Positions 45,723-54,272 of a stretch of 64,000 bases of DNA are shown here, in pieces; the first letter of the stretch is position 1, and every line of letters begins with the position of its first letter. Source of the stretch: Nocardioidaceae bacterium. Lineage in GTDB: Bacteria; Actinomycetota; Actinomycetes; Propionibacteriales; Nocardioidaceae. The stretch spans positions 1,322,501-1,386,500 of the forward strand of contig JAGIBL010000001.1 of assembly GCA_017744365.1 (NCBI GenBank), read 5' to 3'. The notes beneath the pieces are model-generated. The model was given only the letters and a program-made list of their open reading frames with translations, was not told the DNA's origin and searched no databases. Made by a program: the position numbers and the translations under genes.

Positions 45723-46180
45723 GCGTTGCCCCTTGCCAGTTTGGAAATCGAACGGACCCAGGCGTCCACCTCGGGACGGATCGCCGCGCCCTTGCTGCCG
45801 AGCTGGGCCTTGGCGGCGTCCTTGACGCTGCGGGCGGCCTCCATCCGGAACCCGGTCTCCCAGTCGTGACCCTCGTGGGACCAGCGCACCAGGAGGAGGT
45901 CGTGCACGGGCTTGCCGCGGAACGACTCCGCCGCGCGGGCGCCGCGCAGCGCCTCGGTGCGGATCCGGAACGACCCGGCGATCCGGACCACGTCGAGCGC
46001 CTCGGCCGAGAGGGAGAGCCTGGCCGCGCTCTTCGCCGACAAGCTCTGCCCGACGACCCGCTCCCCCTTCTCGTCCAGGGTGCCGAGATAGCGCGCGCTC
46101 GCCTGCATCTTCGCGGGCGGCAGCTCGGAGATCGGCGGGATCGGCACCAGGGCGGGCACCTTGCTGGTGCGTCCGAACAT
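45719..46180 (-). CDS. PH-like domain protein of the pyrimidine operon
   Basis: A 153-residue protein in the position of Mycobacterium tuberculosis Rv1382, between pyrC and carA. Seen: [50 protein letters not shown] and [22 protein letters not shown], a beta-rich PH-like pattern; no clear membrane helix, unlike some relatives. Function unknown. The start shares one base with the pyrC stop (TGATG) and its stop overlaps carA, so it is firmly inside the operon. Confidence 0.8.
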   Translation of the reverse strand: MFGRTSKVPALVPIPPISELPPAKMQASARYLGTLDEKGERVVGQSLSAKSAARLSLSAEALDVVRIAGSFRIRTEALRGARAAESFRGKPVHDLLLVRWSHEGHDWETGFRMEAARSVKDAAKAQLGSKGAAIRPEVDAWVRSISKLARGNA

Positions 46181-47466
46181 CAGGCGAGCTTCCCGTCGAG
46201 GACGGTCGCCTTGCCGCGAAGGAACGTCGCGACCACCCGGCCGGGCAGCTCCATGCCGGCGTACGGGGTGTTGCGGGAGAGCGAGGCCATCTCGCTGGCC
46301 TCGACCGTGCGGGTGGCGGCGGCGTCGTACAGGGTGAGGTTGGCGGGCTCGCCCTCGGCCAGCGGGCGGCCGTGGTCGGCGAGCCGGCCGATCCGCGCCG
46401 GCGCCGACGAGAGCCGCTCGGCGACCTCGGCCCAGCCGATCAGGCCGGTGTCGACCATGGTGTGCTGCACGATCGAGAGCGCGGTCTCGAGGCCGAGCAT
46501 CCCGAACGCCGCCGCCTGCCACTCGCAGTCCTTGTCCTCGTGCGGGTGCGGGGCGTGGTCGGTGGCGACGATGTCGATCGTCCCGTCGGCCAGGCCGGCG
46601 CGCAGCGCCTCGACGTCGGCGGCGGTGCGCAGCGGCGGGTTGACCTTGTAGATCGGGTCGTACGTCGCCGCGAGCTCGTCGGTGAGCAGCAGGTGGTGCG
46701 GGCAGGCCTCGGCGGTGACGTTCCACCCCTTGCTCTTCGCCCACCTCACGATCTCCACGCTGCCGGCGGTCGAGACGTGGCAGACGTGCAGCCGCGAGCC
46801 GACGTGCGCGGTCAGCAGGCAGTCCCGGGCGATGATCGCCTCCTCGGCGACCGCCGGCCAGCCGCGGAGCCCGAGCCGGCCGGAAAGCTCGCCCTCGTTC
46901 ATCTGGGCGTCCTCGGTGAGCAGCGGTTCCTGCGCGTGCTGGGCGATGACGCCGTCGAAGGCCTTCACGTACTCGAGCGCCCGGCGCATGATCACCGGGT
47001 CCGAGACGCACTTGCCGTCGTCGGAGAAGACCCGCACCCGGGCGGCGGAGTCGGCCATCGCGCCGAGCTCGGCCAGTCGCTCACCGGCCAGCCCGACGGT
47101 GACCGCGCCGACCGGGAACACGTCGCAGTGGCCGGCCTCGCGGCCCAGCCGCCAGACCTGCTCGACCACGCCGGCGGTGTCCGCGACCGGGTCGGTGTTG
47201 GCCATCGCGTGCACCGCGGTGAACCCGCCGAGCGCGGCGGCCTGGGTGCCGGTGTCCACGGTCTCGGCGTCCTCACGGCCGGGCTCGCGCAGGTGGGTGT
47301 GCAGGTCGACCAGGCCGGGGAGGGCGATGAGCCCGGTGGCGTCGACGACCTCGGCGCCCTGCGCTTCGAGGTTCTCGCCGATCGCGGCGATGACGCCGTT
47401 CTGCAGCAGCAGGTCCGTGGGCTCGGCGCCGTACGGCTGGGCGTTCTTGATCAGGTACGTGGTCAC
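46180..47466 (-). CDS. pyrC: Dihydroorotase
   Basis: Carbamoyl aspartate to dihydroorotate; 428 residues, class I. Seen: metal-binding [63 protein letters not shown] and the catalytic Asp in [17 protein letters not shown] start overlapping the pyrB stop (GTGA). Confidence 0.97.
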   Translation of the reverse strand: MTTYLIKNAQPYGAEPTDLLLQNGVIAAIGENLEAQGAEVVDATGLIALPGLVDLHTHLREPGREDAETVDTGTQAAALGGFTAVHAMANTDPVADTAGVVEQVWRLGREAGHCDVFPVGAVTVGLAGERLAELGAMADSAARVRVFSDDGKCVSDPVIMRRALEYVKAFDGVIAQHAQEPLLTEDAQMNEGELSGRLGLRGWPAVAEEAIIARDCLLTAHVGSRLHVCHVSTAGSVEIVRWAKSKGWNVTAEACPHHLLLTDELAATYDPIYKVNPPLRTAADVEALRAGLADGTIDIVATDHAPHPHEDKDCEWQAAAFGMLGLETALSIVQHTMVDTGLIGWAEVAERLSSAPARIGRLADHGRPLAEGEPANLTLYDAAATRTVEASEMASLSRNTPYAGMELPGRVVATFLRGKATVLDGKLA

Positions 47467-48416
47467 GCGTCGCTCTCCTCGGAAGTCGTCAGGGCCGGCT
47501 CGGAACCGCCGAGCAGCAGGTAGAGCACCGCCATCCGGACCGCGACGCCATTGGTCACCTGCTCGACGATCACCGACCGCTCGGAGTCGGCGACGTCGGC
47601 GGTGATCTCCATGCCGCGGATCATCGGGCCGGGGTGCATCACGATGGTGTGCTCCTGGAGGCTGCCCATCCGGCGGGCGTCCAGGCCGTAGCGGCGCGAG
47701 TACTCCCGCGCGCTCGGGAAGAACGAGGCGTTCATCCGCTCCCGCTGGACGCGCAGCATCATCACCGCGTCGGCCTTCGGCAGCACCGCGTCCAGGTCGT
47801 AGGAGGTCTGCACGCCCCAGGTCTCCACGCCGTACGGCAGCAGGGTCGGCGGCGCGACCAGGGTGACCTCGGCGCCGAGGGTCTGCAGCAGCAGTGCGTT
47901 GGAGCGGGCCACCCGGGAGTGCAGCACGTCGCCGACGATCGCGATCCGGCGGCCGTCGAGATTGCTGAGGTGGCGGGTCATGGTGAACGCGTCGAGCAGC
48001 GCCTGGGTCGGGTGCTCGTGGGTGCCGTCGCCGGCGTTGATGACGCTGGAGCGGGACCAGCCGGCGTTGGCCAGGTTGTGCGGTGCGCCCGAGGCCCAGT
48101 GCCGGACGACGACCGCGTCGGCGCCCATCGCCTCCAGCGTGAGCGCGGTGTCCTTGAGCGACTCCCCCTTGCTCAGCGAGGAGCCCTTCGCTGAGAAGTT
48201 GATGACGTCCGCGGAGAGCCGCTTGGCCGCGGCCTCGAAGGAGATCCGGGTCCGGGTGGAGTCCTCGAAGAACAGGTTGACGATGGTCCGGCCGCGCAGG
48301 GCGGGGAGCTTCTTGATCGGCCGGTCCGCCAGGCTGCGCAGCTCGGCGGCGGTGCTCAGGATGAGCTCGGCGTCGTCGCGGGTCAGGTCGCCCGCGCTGA
48401 GAAGGTGCTTCTTCAC
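47463..48416 (-). CDS. pyrB: Aspartate carbamoyltransferase
   Basis: Committed pyrimidine step, 317 residues. Seen: the intact carbamoyl-phosphate motif [47 protein letters not shown], and [12 protein letters not shown]. It can be compared with ArgF in the same window, which has a divergent P-loop. ATG overlaps the pyrR stop (ATGA). Confidence 0.97.
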   Translation of the reverse strand: MKKHLLSAGDLTRDDAELILSTAAELRSLADRPIKKLPALRGRTIVNLFFEDSTRTRISFEAAAKRLSADVINFSAKGSSLSKGESLKDTALTLEAMGADAVVVRHWASGAPHNLANAGWSRSSVINAGDGTHEHPTQALLDAFTMTRHLSNLDGRRIAIVGDVLHSRVARSNALLLQTLGAEVTLVAPPTLLPYGVETWGVQTSYDLDAVLPKADAVMMLRVQRERMNASFFPSAREYSRRYGLDARRMGSLQEHTIVMHPGPMIRGMEITADVADSERSVIVEQVTNGVAVRMAVLYLLLGGSEPALTTSEESDA

Positions 48417-48976
48417 CGGATCGTCACCCCGTCCTCGCCGTCGTCGTACTCGGCCAGCCGGACGGCGACCTTCTCGGCCAGCGAGGTCGGCAGGTTCTTG
48501 CCGACGAAGTCGGCCCGGATCGGCAGCTCGCGGTGGCCGCGGTCGACCAGCACGGCGAGCTGGACCGCTCGCGGGCGGCCGATGTCGTTGAGCGCGTCGA
48601 GGGCGGACCGGATGGTGCGGCCGGAGTAGAGGACGTCGTCGACCAGCACCACGACCTTGTCGTCGATGCCCTCGCTGGGGATCTCGGTCGGGGCCAGGGC
48701 GCGGGCGGGCCGCAGCCGCAGGTCGTCGCGGTACATCGTCACGTCCAGGGACCCGACCGGCACCGCGGCGCCCTCGACCTCGGTGATCTTGGCGGCGATC
48801 CGGGAGGCCAGGTGCACGCCGCGGCTGGGGATGCCGAGCAGGACGATGTCCTGGGCGCCCTTGTTGCGCTCGAGGATCTCGTGGGAGATGCGGGTGAGGG
48901 CCCGGGTGATGTCCCGGGAGTCGAGGACGGTGCGTCCGTCGACGGGTGGCAGATCTGGCTGCTGGGTAGGCGGCAT
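48413..48976 (-). CDS. pyrR: Bifunctional pyr operon regulator/uracil phosphoribosyltransferase
   Basis: A 187-residue PRTase-fold RNA-binding regulator, controlled by UMP. Seen: [35 protein letters not shown], the PRPP loop [22 protein letters not shown] and [14 protein letters not shown] 48976 with AGGAGG 9 bases upstream. First gene of the pyr operon; it likely binds its own leader RNA (next feature). Confidence 0.96.
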   Translation of the reverse strand: MPPTQQPDLPPVDGRTVLDSRDITRALTRISHEILERNKGAQDIVLLGIPSRGVHLASRIAAKITEVEGAAVPVGSLDVTMYRDDLRLRPARALAPTEIPSEGIDDKVVVLVDDVLYSGRTIRSALDALNDIGRPRAVQLAVLVDRGHRELPIRADFVGKNLPTSLAEKVAVRLAEYDDGEDGVTIR

Positions 48977-49068
48977 CGCGCCTGACCTCCTTCTCCGCCT
49001 CACGGGACGGCTCGTTAAAGGATGTCGTGCTTCGCGGGCGACTCTACCAGCCGCCTGCCGGACGCGAA
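48977..49068 (-). promoter_or_regulatory. pyrR promoter and PyrR-binding RNA loop
   Basis: On the minus strand TTCGCG (49068-49063) and TAGAGT (49046-49041) with 16-bp spacing form a likely promoter, predicting a leader of about 58 nt. Within it CCGTCCCGTGAGGCGG (49010-48995) followed by AGAAGG resembles the PyrR anti-antiterminator loop. The pyrR ribosome site AGGAGG (48991-48986) starts only 3 nt after it. This layout suggests translational repression by PyrR-UMP rather than attenuation. Confidence 0.6.
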
Positions 49069-49070
49069 CC

Positions 49071-49105
49071 GGCGGCGCCGCCCGTCGGAACGGGCCTGCG
49101 CCGCC
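49071..49105 (-). terminator. Terminator hairpin after the CsbD-like gene
   Basis: Inverted repeat GGCGGCGC...GCGCCGCC with inner GCCCG/CGGGC pairing, 15 bp downstream of the CsbD-like stop and just upstream of the pyrR promoter. No U-tract. Confidence 0.65.
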
Positions 49106-49120
49106 AGTCGGGTTTCGGGC

Positions 49121-49291
49121 TCAGCTGAAGGCGTCCTTCACCTTCTCGCCGGCCTGCTTGAGATCGGCCTTGGTCTGGTCGACCTTGCCCTCGGCCTCGA
49201 GGTCCTCGTCGTCGCTGGCCTTGCCGAGCGCTTCCTTGGCCTCGCCGACCTTCTCGTCGGCAGCGTTCTCGAGCTTGTCCTGGTTGCCCAT
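49121..49291 (-). CDS. CsbD-family stress protein
   Basis: A 56-residue, highly charged helical protein: start MGNQDKLENAADEKVGEAKE, middle ALGKASDDEDLEAEGKVDQT, end VKDAFS, the CsbD/YjbJ-like pattern. Family members accumulate in general stress; molecular role unknown. ATG with AAGGGGG 5 bases upstream. It stands alone between nusB and pyrR with its own terminator. Confidence 0.85.
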   Translation of the reverse strand: MGNQDKLENAADEKVGEAKEALGKASDDEDLEAEGKVDQTKADLKQAGEKVKDAFS

Positions 49292-49357
49292 GACAACCCC
49301 CTTCGCGTCGGGTGCGTACGACGTCCCGGGTACCCGGAGCGACCGCTCCCAAACGGG

Positions 49358-49768
49358 TCAGGCGATCAGGGTCTCCTTGTCCCGGACGATGTTGCCCAGC
49401 ACTCCGTTGACGAACGCGGGCGACTCGTCCGTGGACAGCTCGCGGACCAGGCTGAGGGCCTCGCTGATCGCCACCGGGTCGGGCACCTCGTCGACGTACA
49501 GGAGCTCGAAGACGGCCAGCCGCAGCACGTTCCGGTCCACCGCGGGCATCCGGGACAGCGTCCAGCCCTGCGCGTACGTCGTGATCAGCTCGTCGAGGCG
49601 GCCCAGCCGGTCGGCGACCCCGCGGACCAGCTCGACCGTGTAGTCGTTGGCCGGGCGCTCGCCGGCCGCCAGCTGCTCCTCGAGCAGGGCACCAGGCGCC
49701 TGACCCCGGGCCTCCGCCGCGAAGATCAGGTCCAGAGCCCGCTTGCGGGCTTTCGAACGAGCGCTCAT
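49358..49768 (-). CDS. nusB: Transcription antitermination protein NusB
   Basis: All-alpha RNA-binding factor for rRNA antitermination, 136 residues. Seen: SKARKRALDLIFAAEARGQA, VELVRGVADRLGRLDELI, SRMPAVDRNVLRLAVFELLY and PVAISEALSLVRELST. Start shares a base with the efp stop (TGATG). Confidence 0.96.
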   Translation of the reverse strand: MSARSKARKRALDLIFAAEARGQAPGALLEEQLAAGERPANDYTVELVRGVADRLGRLDELITTYAQGWTLSRMPAVDRNVLRLAVFELLYVDEVPDPVAISEALSLVRELSTDESPAFVNGVLGNIVRDKETLIA

Positions 49769-50331
49769 CAGCCCTTCACGCGGCCCAGGTACGACGAGTC
49801 GCGGGTGTCGACCTTGACCTTCTCGCCCTGGTTGATGAACAGCGGCACCTGGATCTCGTGGCCGGTCTCCAGGGTGGCCGGCTTGGTGCGGCCAGTGGCG
49901 GAGTCGCCGGCGAGGCCGGGCTCGGTGAACGTGATCTCCAGCTCGACCGAGGCGGGCAGCTCGATGAACAGCACCCGGCCCTCGTTGGTGGCGACGATCG
50001 CCTCCTGGTTCTCCAGCATGAAGTTCGCGGCGCTGCCGACCACGTCCGGGCCGACCTCGGTCTGCTCGTAGGTTCCGGTGTCCATGAAGACGTAGTTGGT
50101 GCCGTCGTTGTAGAGGTACTGCATCGTGCGCCGGTCGACGGTCGCGGTCTCGACCTTGGTGCCCGCGTTGAAGGTCTTGTCGACGTTCTTGCCGGACTCC
50201 ACGTTGCGCAGCTTGGTCCGGACGAAGGCCGGGCCCTTGCCGGGCTTCACGTGCTGGAACTCGACGACGGACCAGAGCTGGCCGTCGATGTTGAGAACCA
50301 TGCCGTTCTTGAGGTCGTTCGTGGTTGCCAT
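49768..50331 (-). CDS. efp: Elongation factor P
   Basis: Relieves stalling at polyproline; 187 residues, three beta-barrel domains. Seen: [20 protein letters not shown], the tip loop [19 protein letters not shown] with the Lys normally reached toward the peptidyl centre, [13 protein letters not shown] and the C-terminal [14 protein letters not shown]. No modification enzyme gene nearby. Confidence 0.97.
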   Translation of the reverse strand: MATTNDLKNGMVLNIDGQLWSVVEFQHVKPGKGPAFVRTKLRNVESGKNVDKTFNAGTKVETATVDRRTMQYLYNDGTNYVFMDTGTYEQTEVGPDVVGSAANFMLENQEAIVATNEGRVLFIELPASVELEITFTEPGLAGDSATGRTKPATLETGHEIQVPLFINQGEKVKVDTRDSSYLGRVKG

Positions 50332-50362
50332 GCGCGCGTGAGCCCTTGTCTGCGTTGGTTGA

Positions 50363-50382
50363 GGGCGCTTCGCTCCGCGCCC
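50363..50382 (-). terminator. Candidate terminator after the ECF sigma gene
   Basis: Hairpin GGGCGC/GCGCCC with an 8-nt loop, 12 bp beyond the sigma-factor stop and upstream of efp. Short stem and no U-tract. Confidence 0.45.
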
Positions 50383-50393
50383 GACGCGGCAGT

Positions 50394-50978
50394 CTAGCCG
50401 TCGAGCGTCGTACGGCGTAGCCGGGCGAGCCCGCGGTGCCGGGCCACCCGGACGGCGACCTGGGAGATGTCCAGCGCGGTCGCGGTCCCGGCCACGTCCA
50501 GGCCGACCACGTCGATGCACGCGATCACCTCGCGCTCCCGGGTGGGCAGCGACGCGAGCGCCTGGTGGATCCACTGGTCGGCGACCACGTCGGCCTCCAG
50601 GGCGTGCAGGATCGCGGTGTCCCCCAGCGCGTCCTCCACCTGCCCGACCGGGGACGTCCCGCGCCGGGCGCTGCGGCGGCGGGCGTTCTGGGCGTGGTGG
50701 CGGGCGATCCCGAACAGCCAGCCCGCGAAGGCGTCGTCGTCGCCTCGGAACTCGTGCACCTTCTCCGCCGCGGTCAGCCAGGCCTCCGCGGCCAGGTCCT
50801 CCGCGCTCGCGGCCACGTCCGGAGAGGTCAGGTGGGCCAGCCAGGCCACCAGCCGGCCGGCGTGCGCGCGGTAGAGCTGCGCCCAGGCAGCGGCATCGCC
50901 GTCCCGGGCGCGGTCGACGAGGGCGCCGTCGGCGGGCGCCCTCCGCTCAGCTTCCCGAGCCGCCGGAGACACCCGCAT
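50394..50978 (-). CDS. ECF-type RNA polymerase sigma factor
   Basis: A 194-residue sigma-70 family ECF factor. Region 2 (about 25-100): [59 protein letters not shown]. Region 4 (about 135-190): [20 protein letters not shown] then [23 protein letters not shown] 50978 with GGAGG 5 bases upstream is chosen; it lies 32 bp inside the end of the upstream membrane-protein gene, implying coupled synthesis. Likely held by that membrane protein. Promoter targets are unknown. Confidence 0.93.
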   Translation of the reverse strand: MRVSPAAREAERRAPADGALVDRARDGDAAAWAQLYRAHAGRLVAWLAHLTSPDVAASAEDLAAEAWLTAAEKVHEFRGDDDAFAGWLFGIARHHAQNARRRSARRGTSPVGQVEDALGDTAILHALEADVVADQWIHQALASLPTREREVIACIDVVGLDVAGTATALDISQVAVRVARHRGLARLRRTTLDG

Positions 50979-51570
50979 CGCCGCCTCCGGATCCGCTGTG
51001 GCCACCGGAACCGTCCGTGGGTTCCGGGGTCGCCGTCGCCTTCCCGCTCCCGCTGTCCGTCTCGGGCTCGGACCCGCTGTCGTGACCGCCACGACCCCGG
51101 TGGTCCTCCTCGGGGGTCTCGGTGCCACCACCGCCGGGTCCCTGGTGCCCGTCCTCGGTCGCCTCCTCGCCAGGCTCCTCCCCGTGGTGCCCGCCCGGCC
51201 CGTCCTCCCCGGGCTCCTCGGCCTCGTCCTCGTCCTCGGCGTCGTCGTCGTCGTCCCCGGAGACGCCAGCCGGCCCGGTCGGCGTTTCCGCCGTCGAAGG
51301 GGTGCGCGGGCCGGCCGGCGTCGGAATCCGGGTCGGGACCTGGGGCTGTGTGGGGGGTTGGTCCTCGACGACCCGGGTGGCTGCGTAGGCAGCGCCGGAA
51401 AGTAGGAGCAGCGTGACCAGCGCTGCGATGACGACGCGGGCGAGCCGTCGTACGGGACGGGCCGCCACTGCCGCGCCCAGCGCGGCGACCGACGCCAGCC
51501 GGGCCATGAAGACAGGGTCCGGTTCCAGGTCGGGTATCTCGGCTCGAAGCCGCCTGCTCAGCTCATCCAT
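50947..51570 (-). CDS. One-pass membrane protein with acidic His-rich extracellular tail; putative anti-sigma factor
   Basis: A 207-residue protein: cytoplasmic N-terminus (MDELSRRLRAEIPDLEPDPV, about 1-44), one membrane helix (about 45-65, RVVIAALVTLLLLSGAAYA), then a long disordered exterior rich in Asp/Glu, Gly, Pro and some His (for example GDDDDDAEDEDEAEEPGEDG and GGHHGEEPGEEATEDGHQG). No canonical zinc anti-sigma motif (HxxxCxxC). Gene order and overlap with the sigma gene suggest an anti-sigma role, with the tail as a cation or envelope sensor. Both are inference. Confidence 0.72.
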   Translation of the reverse strand: MDELSRRLRAEIPDLEPDPVFMARLASVAALGAAVAARPVRRLARVVIAALVTLLLLSGAAYAATRVVEDQPPTQPQVPTRIPTPAGPRTPSTAETPTGPAGVSGDDDDDAEDEDEAEEPGEDGPGGHHGEEPGEEATEDGHQGPGGGGTETPEEDHRGRGGHDSGSEPETDSGSGKATATPEPTDGSGGHSGSGGGDAGVSGGSGS

Positions 51571-51596
51571 TCCTCACCGCTGTTCGGTCCGGTCAA

Positions 51597-51630
51597 CCCC
51601 GGTCGTGCAGCCGCCGCGCCACGACCGGGG
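51597..51630 (-). terminator. Terminator hairpin after the secreted acidic protein gene
   Basis: Perfect 11-bp inverted repeat CCCCGGTCGTG (51597-51607) and complement (51620-51630), 12-nt loop, 17 bp past the stop of the secreted protein gene. It separates that gene's transcript from the membrane protein/sigma pair. Confidence 0.75.
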
Positions 51631-51646
51631 CCAGACCATGAGGGCG

Positions 51647-52129
51647 TCAGTCGTCGCCGCCGCCGTGACCGCTGTGGTCGCCGTCGTCCCCGCCGTGGTG
51701 GCCGGAGTCGTCGGAGGGACCCGAGTTCTCGCTCGGACCCCGGTTGTCGTGCTCTGCCTCGTTCTCGTCCGCCTCGTGCTCGGCCGCCTCTCCCGCGGCC
51801 TCCTCGGCCTCCTCGGCGGCTTCCTCGGCAGCCTCGTTCTCGTCCTCGGCCGCTTCGTTCTCGTCCTCGCCGGGCTCGTCGGCGTGCTCGCCCTGGTGGT
51901 TCGCTCCCTGGCGGTGGTGGTGCTCCGCCTCCGCGGGTTCGGGCGCCTCGGTCTCGGGCGCCTCCGTGGGCTCCGGGGTGACGTCGTCGTCCGGGCTCGA
52001 GACCGGGCTGGACGCCGGTGCGTGCTGGTGGGCGGGGGCGCTCGCCGCGCCGACCGCGTAGGCGCCGCCGATGGACAGGGCGGCGGCGCTGAGAGCGCCG
52101 ACGACCGTTCTGAACGGAGTGATGCGCAT
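51647..52129 (-). CDS. Secreted acidic, His-rich low-complexity protein
   Basis: A 160-residue exported protein. Signal peptide about 1-30 (MRITPFRTVVGALSAAALSI, then GGAYAVGAASA). The mature part is almost entirely Glu/Asp/Ala with His clusters: EAEHHHRQGANHQGEHADEP in the middle and SGHHGGDDGDHSGHGGGDD at the end. Coiled-coil-like EEA repeats lie at about 90-125. Composition suggests cation binding in the envelope. GGAGG lies 9 bases before the ATG. Probably a target and partner of the adjacent ECF system. Confidence 0.75.
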   Translation of the reverse strand: MRITPFRTVVGALSAAALSIGGAYAVGAASAPAHQHAPASSPVSSPDDDVTPEPTEAPETEAPEPAEAEHHHRQGANHQGEHADEPGEDENEAAEDENEAAEEAAEEAEEAAGEAAEHEADENEAEHDNRGPSENSGPSDDSGHHGGDDGDHSGHGGGDD

Positions 52130-52169
52130 GTGTACTTTCCTCCCGATGATGACGACGGTTGAGGTGCGT

Positions 52170-52205
52170 CATCGGTTCATGTCGCCGGGAGGTGCGAGCG
52201 TTACA
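52170..52205 (-). promoter_or_regulatory. Candidate ECF-dependent promoter of the secreted protein gene
   Basis: On the minus strand TGTAACG (52205-52199) contains the AAC core usual in ECF -35 elements and lies about 70 bp before the ATG, with GACATGA about 16-17 bp downstream as a possible -10. Assignment to the adjacent sigma factor is inferred from proximity. Confidence 0.35.
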
Positions 52206-52229
52206 TCGCGGACTTGGGAATTTCTGCGC

Positions 52230-52661
52230 TCAGTTCCGGGCCAGGTGCTCCAGGGCCATCCGGTAGCCGTCGATGCCGTACCCGGCGATCACCGCGGCGG
52301 CGTGCGGGGTGACCACCGAGCTGTGCCGGAACACCTCCGGCCGCTGCGTCGGGTCGGAGATGTGCACCTCGACGAGCGGTGCGACCAGCTGGCCGCAGGC
52401 GTCGTAGATCGCGTAGGAGTAGTGCGTCCAGGCAGCGGCGTTCAGCACCACCGGGATCTCCTCGTCGGCGGCGTCGTTGAGCCAGTCGAGCAGCTCGCCC
52501 TCGTGGTTGGTCTGGCGCACCTCGACGTCCAGCCCCAGGTCGCGGCCCCAGCCCACGCACAGGTCCGCGAGCTCGTCGTACGTCGTGTAGCCGTAGATCT
52601 CGGGCTGGCGGCGGCCCAGGCGACCGAGGTTGGGGCCGTTGAGCACCAGGACCCTGGTCAC
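52230..52661 (-). CDS. aroQ: 3-dehydroquinate dehydratase, type II
   Basis: Third shikimate step; 143 residues of the dodecameric type II enzyme. Seen: VLVLNGPNLGRLGRRQPEIY with catalytic Arg/Tyr, RQTNHEGELLDWL, VLNAAAWTHYSYAIYDA (Asn/His site, normally N-P-G-A-Y-T-H-T-S) and VEVHISDPTQRPEVFRHSS. Variant flanking residues but all catalytic positions kept. GTG start overlaps the aroB stop (GTGA). Confidence 0.93.
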   Translation of the reverse strand: MTRVLVLNGPNLGRLGRRQPEIYGYTTYDELADLCVGWGRDLGLDVEVRQTNHEGELLDWLNDAADEEIPVVLNAAAWTHYSYAIYDACGQLVAPLVEVHISDPTQRPEVFRHSSVVTPHAAAVIAGYGIDGYRMALEHLARN

Positions 52662-53761
52662 GCCTCCCCCAGGTACTCGTAGGCCGTGCGCAGCAGCGCC
52701 TCGTCCGGGTCGGTGAGGACGCCCGGCTTCGCCAGTCCGTCGAGCACCAGGAAGCGCAGGTTCGCGCCGCGGGCCTTCTTGTCCACCCGCATCGTCGCCA
52801 GCAGCTCCTCGAACGGCGCGCTGGCGAAGCGGGTCGGCAGCCCGACCGAGGCCAGCACCCGCGCGTGCCGGGCGGCGGTCTCGTCGTCGAGACGCCCGGC
52901 GCTGCGCGCCAGCTCGGCCACGTAGACCATGCCCAGCGCGACCGCCTCGCCGTGCCGGACCCGGTAGCCGGTGGCCTTCTCGATCGCGTGCGCCAGCGTG
53001 TGCCCGTAGTTGAGCACCTCCCGGCCCGGGTGGCCGTCGGCGCCGCCGGTCTCCTTGAGGTCGGCGACCACGACGTCGATCTTGACCGCGATGGCCCGCT
53101 CGACCAGCTCGCGGAGCACCGCGGAGCGCGGCTCGAGGGCGTCCGCGGGGTTGCGCTCGACCAGGTCCAGGATCACCGGGTCGGCGATGAAGCCGCACTT
53201 GAGCACCTCGCCGAGGCCCGCGATCAGCTCGGGCTCGGGCAGGGTGCCGAGCACGTCGAGGTCGCAGACCACGCCGGCGGGCTCGTGGAAGGCGCCGACC
53301 AGGTTCTTGCCGGCGCCGGTGTTCATCCCGGTCTTGCCACCGACCGCTGCGTCGACCATGGCGAGCAGCGTGGTCGGGACGTGCACCACGGGCACGCCGC
53401 GCAGCCAGGTGGCCGCGATGAACCCGCCCATGTCGGTGGTGGCCCCGCCGCCGACGGTCACGACCGCGTCCGAGCGGGTGAACCCGGCCGCGCCGAGCTG
53501 CTCCCAGGCGTCCAGCGCGACCGTGCCGGTCTTGGCGACCTCGCCGTCGGGCAGCGGGATCAGCAGCACCTGGTAGCCGTCGAGGTGGGCGATCACCTTC
53601 TCGGCGAGGTGGGCCAGCGGCTCGGCGAAGAGGACCGCGACCCGGTCCGGCCGGTCGCCCAGCATCGCGGGCACCTCGCCCAGCACGTGGTGGCCGACCA
53701 CCACGTCGTACGGCGCCGCGCCGCCGACGTGCAGCCGGGTGACGGTCTGCTCTCCAGGCAT
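52658..53761 (-). CDS. aroB: 3-dehydroquinate synthase
   Basis: DAHP to 3-dehydroquinate, NAD and metal dependent; 367 residues. Seen: LIPLPDGEVAKTGTVALDAW, VVTVGGGATTDMGGFIAATW, GVPVVHVPTTLLAMVDAAVG with GKTGMNTGAGKNLVG, LNYGHTLAHAIEK and RHGEAVALGM with zinc ligands. ATG 53761 is one base after the aroK stop. Confidence 0.97.
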   Translation of the reverse strand: MPGEQTVTRLHVGGAAPYDVVVGHHVLGEVPAMLGDRPDRVAVLFAEPLAHLAEKVIAHLDGYQVLLIPLPDGEVAKTGTVALDAWEQLGAAGFTRSDAVVTVGGGATTDMGGFIAATWLRGVPVVHVPTTLLAMVDAAVGGKTGMNTGAGKNLVGAFHEPAGVVCDLDVLGTLPEPELIAGLGEVLKCGFIADPVILDLVERNPADALEPRSAVLRELVERAIAVKIDVVVADLKETGGADGHPGREVLNYGHTLAHAIEKATGYRVRHGEAVALGMVYVAELARSAGRLDDETAARHARVLASVGLPTRFASAPFEELLATMRVDKKARGANLRFLVLDGLAKPGVLTDPDEALLRTAYEYLGEA

Positions 53762-53762
53762 G

Positions 53763-54272
53763 TCACCCATCCTGCACCAGGCCCCGGACCTCGTCAGCCA
53801 CCTCGGCAGCGGTCCGGCCGTCGGTCTCCACGGTGTGGCGCGCGAGCGCGGCGTAGATCGGGGTGCGCTCGTCGAGGAGCTGCTTGATCCGGCCGCGGAC
53901 GTTGCCGAGCAACAGCGGGCGCGAGACGCCGAGACCGACGCGGGAGGCGGCGTCGGCCAGCCCGACCCGCAGGAAGACCACCGGGTGTCCGTCCAGGAGC
54001 GCGCGGGTGTCCTCGGCCAGCACCGCACCGCCGCCGAGGGCGAGCACGCCGTCGTGGTCGCGCAGGGCGTCCGCGACCGCCTGCCGCTCCAGCGCCCGGA
54101 AGGCCTCCTCGCCGTCGTCGACGAAGATCTCCGCGACCGCCTTGCCGGCGCGCTCCTCGACCAGGTGATCGGTGTCGGCGAAGCCCACGCCCAGCGACTC
54201 GGCGACGAGGCGGCCGACCGTGGTCTTGCCCGCGCCCATGGTGCCGATCAGGACGACCAGCGGTCCGGTCAC
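53763..54272 (-). CDS. aroK: Shikimate kinase
   Basis: Phosphorylates shikimate; 169 residues of the NMP-kinase fold. Seen: P-loop [17 protein letters not shown], shikimate-binding [13 protein letters not shown] and LALGGGAVL, and the LID Arg in [24 protein letters not shown] start overlapping the aroC stop (GTGA). Confidence 0.96.
   Translation of the reverse strand: MTGPLVVLIGTMGAGKTTVGRLVAESLGVGFADTDHLVEERAGKAVAEIFVDDGEEAFRALERQAVADALRDHDGVLALGGGAVLAEDTRALLDGHPVVFLRVGLADAASRVGLGVSRPLLLGNVRGRIKQLLDERTPIYAALARHTVETDGRTAAEVADEVRGLVQDG

Noticed and set aside
49313-49349. Two small palindromes (CCGGGTACCCGG and GGAGC/GCTCC) after nusB
   Set aside because: Could be a terminator but stems are short and loops tight; not listed as a feature.
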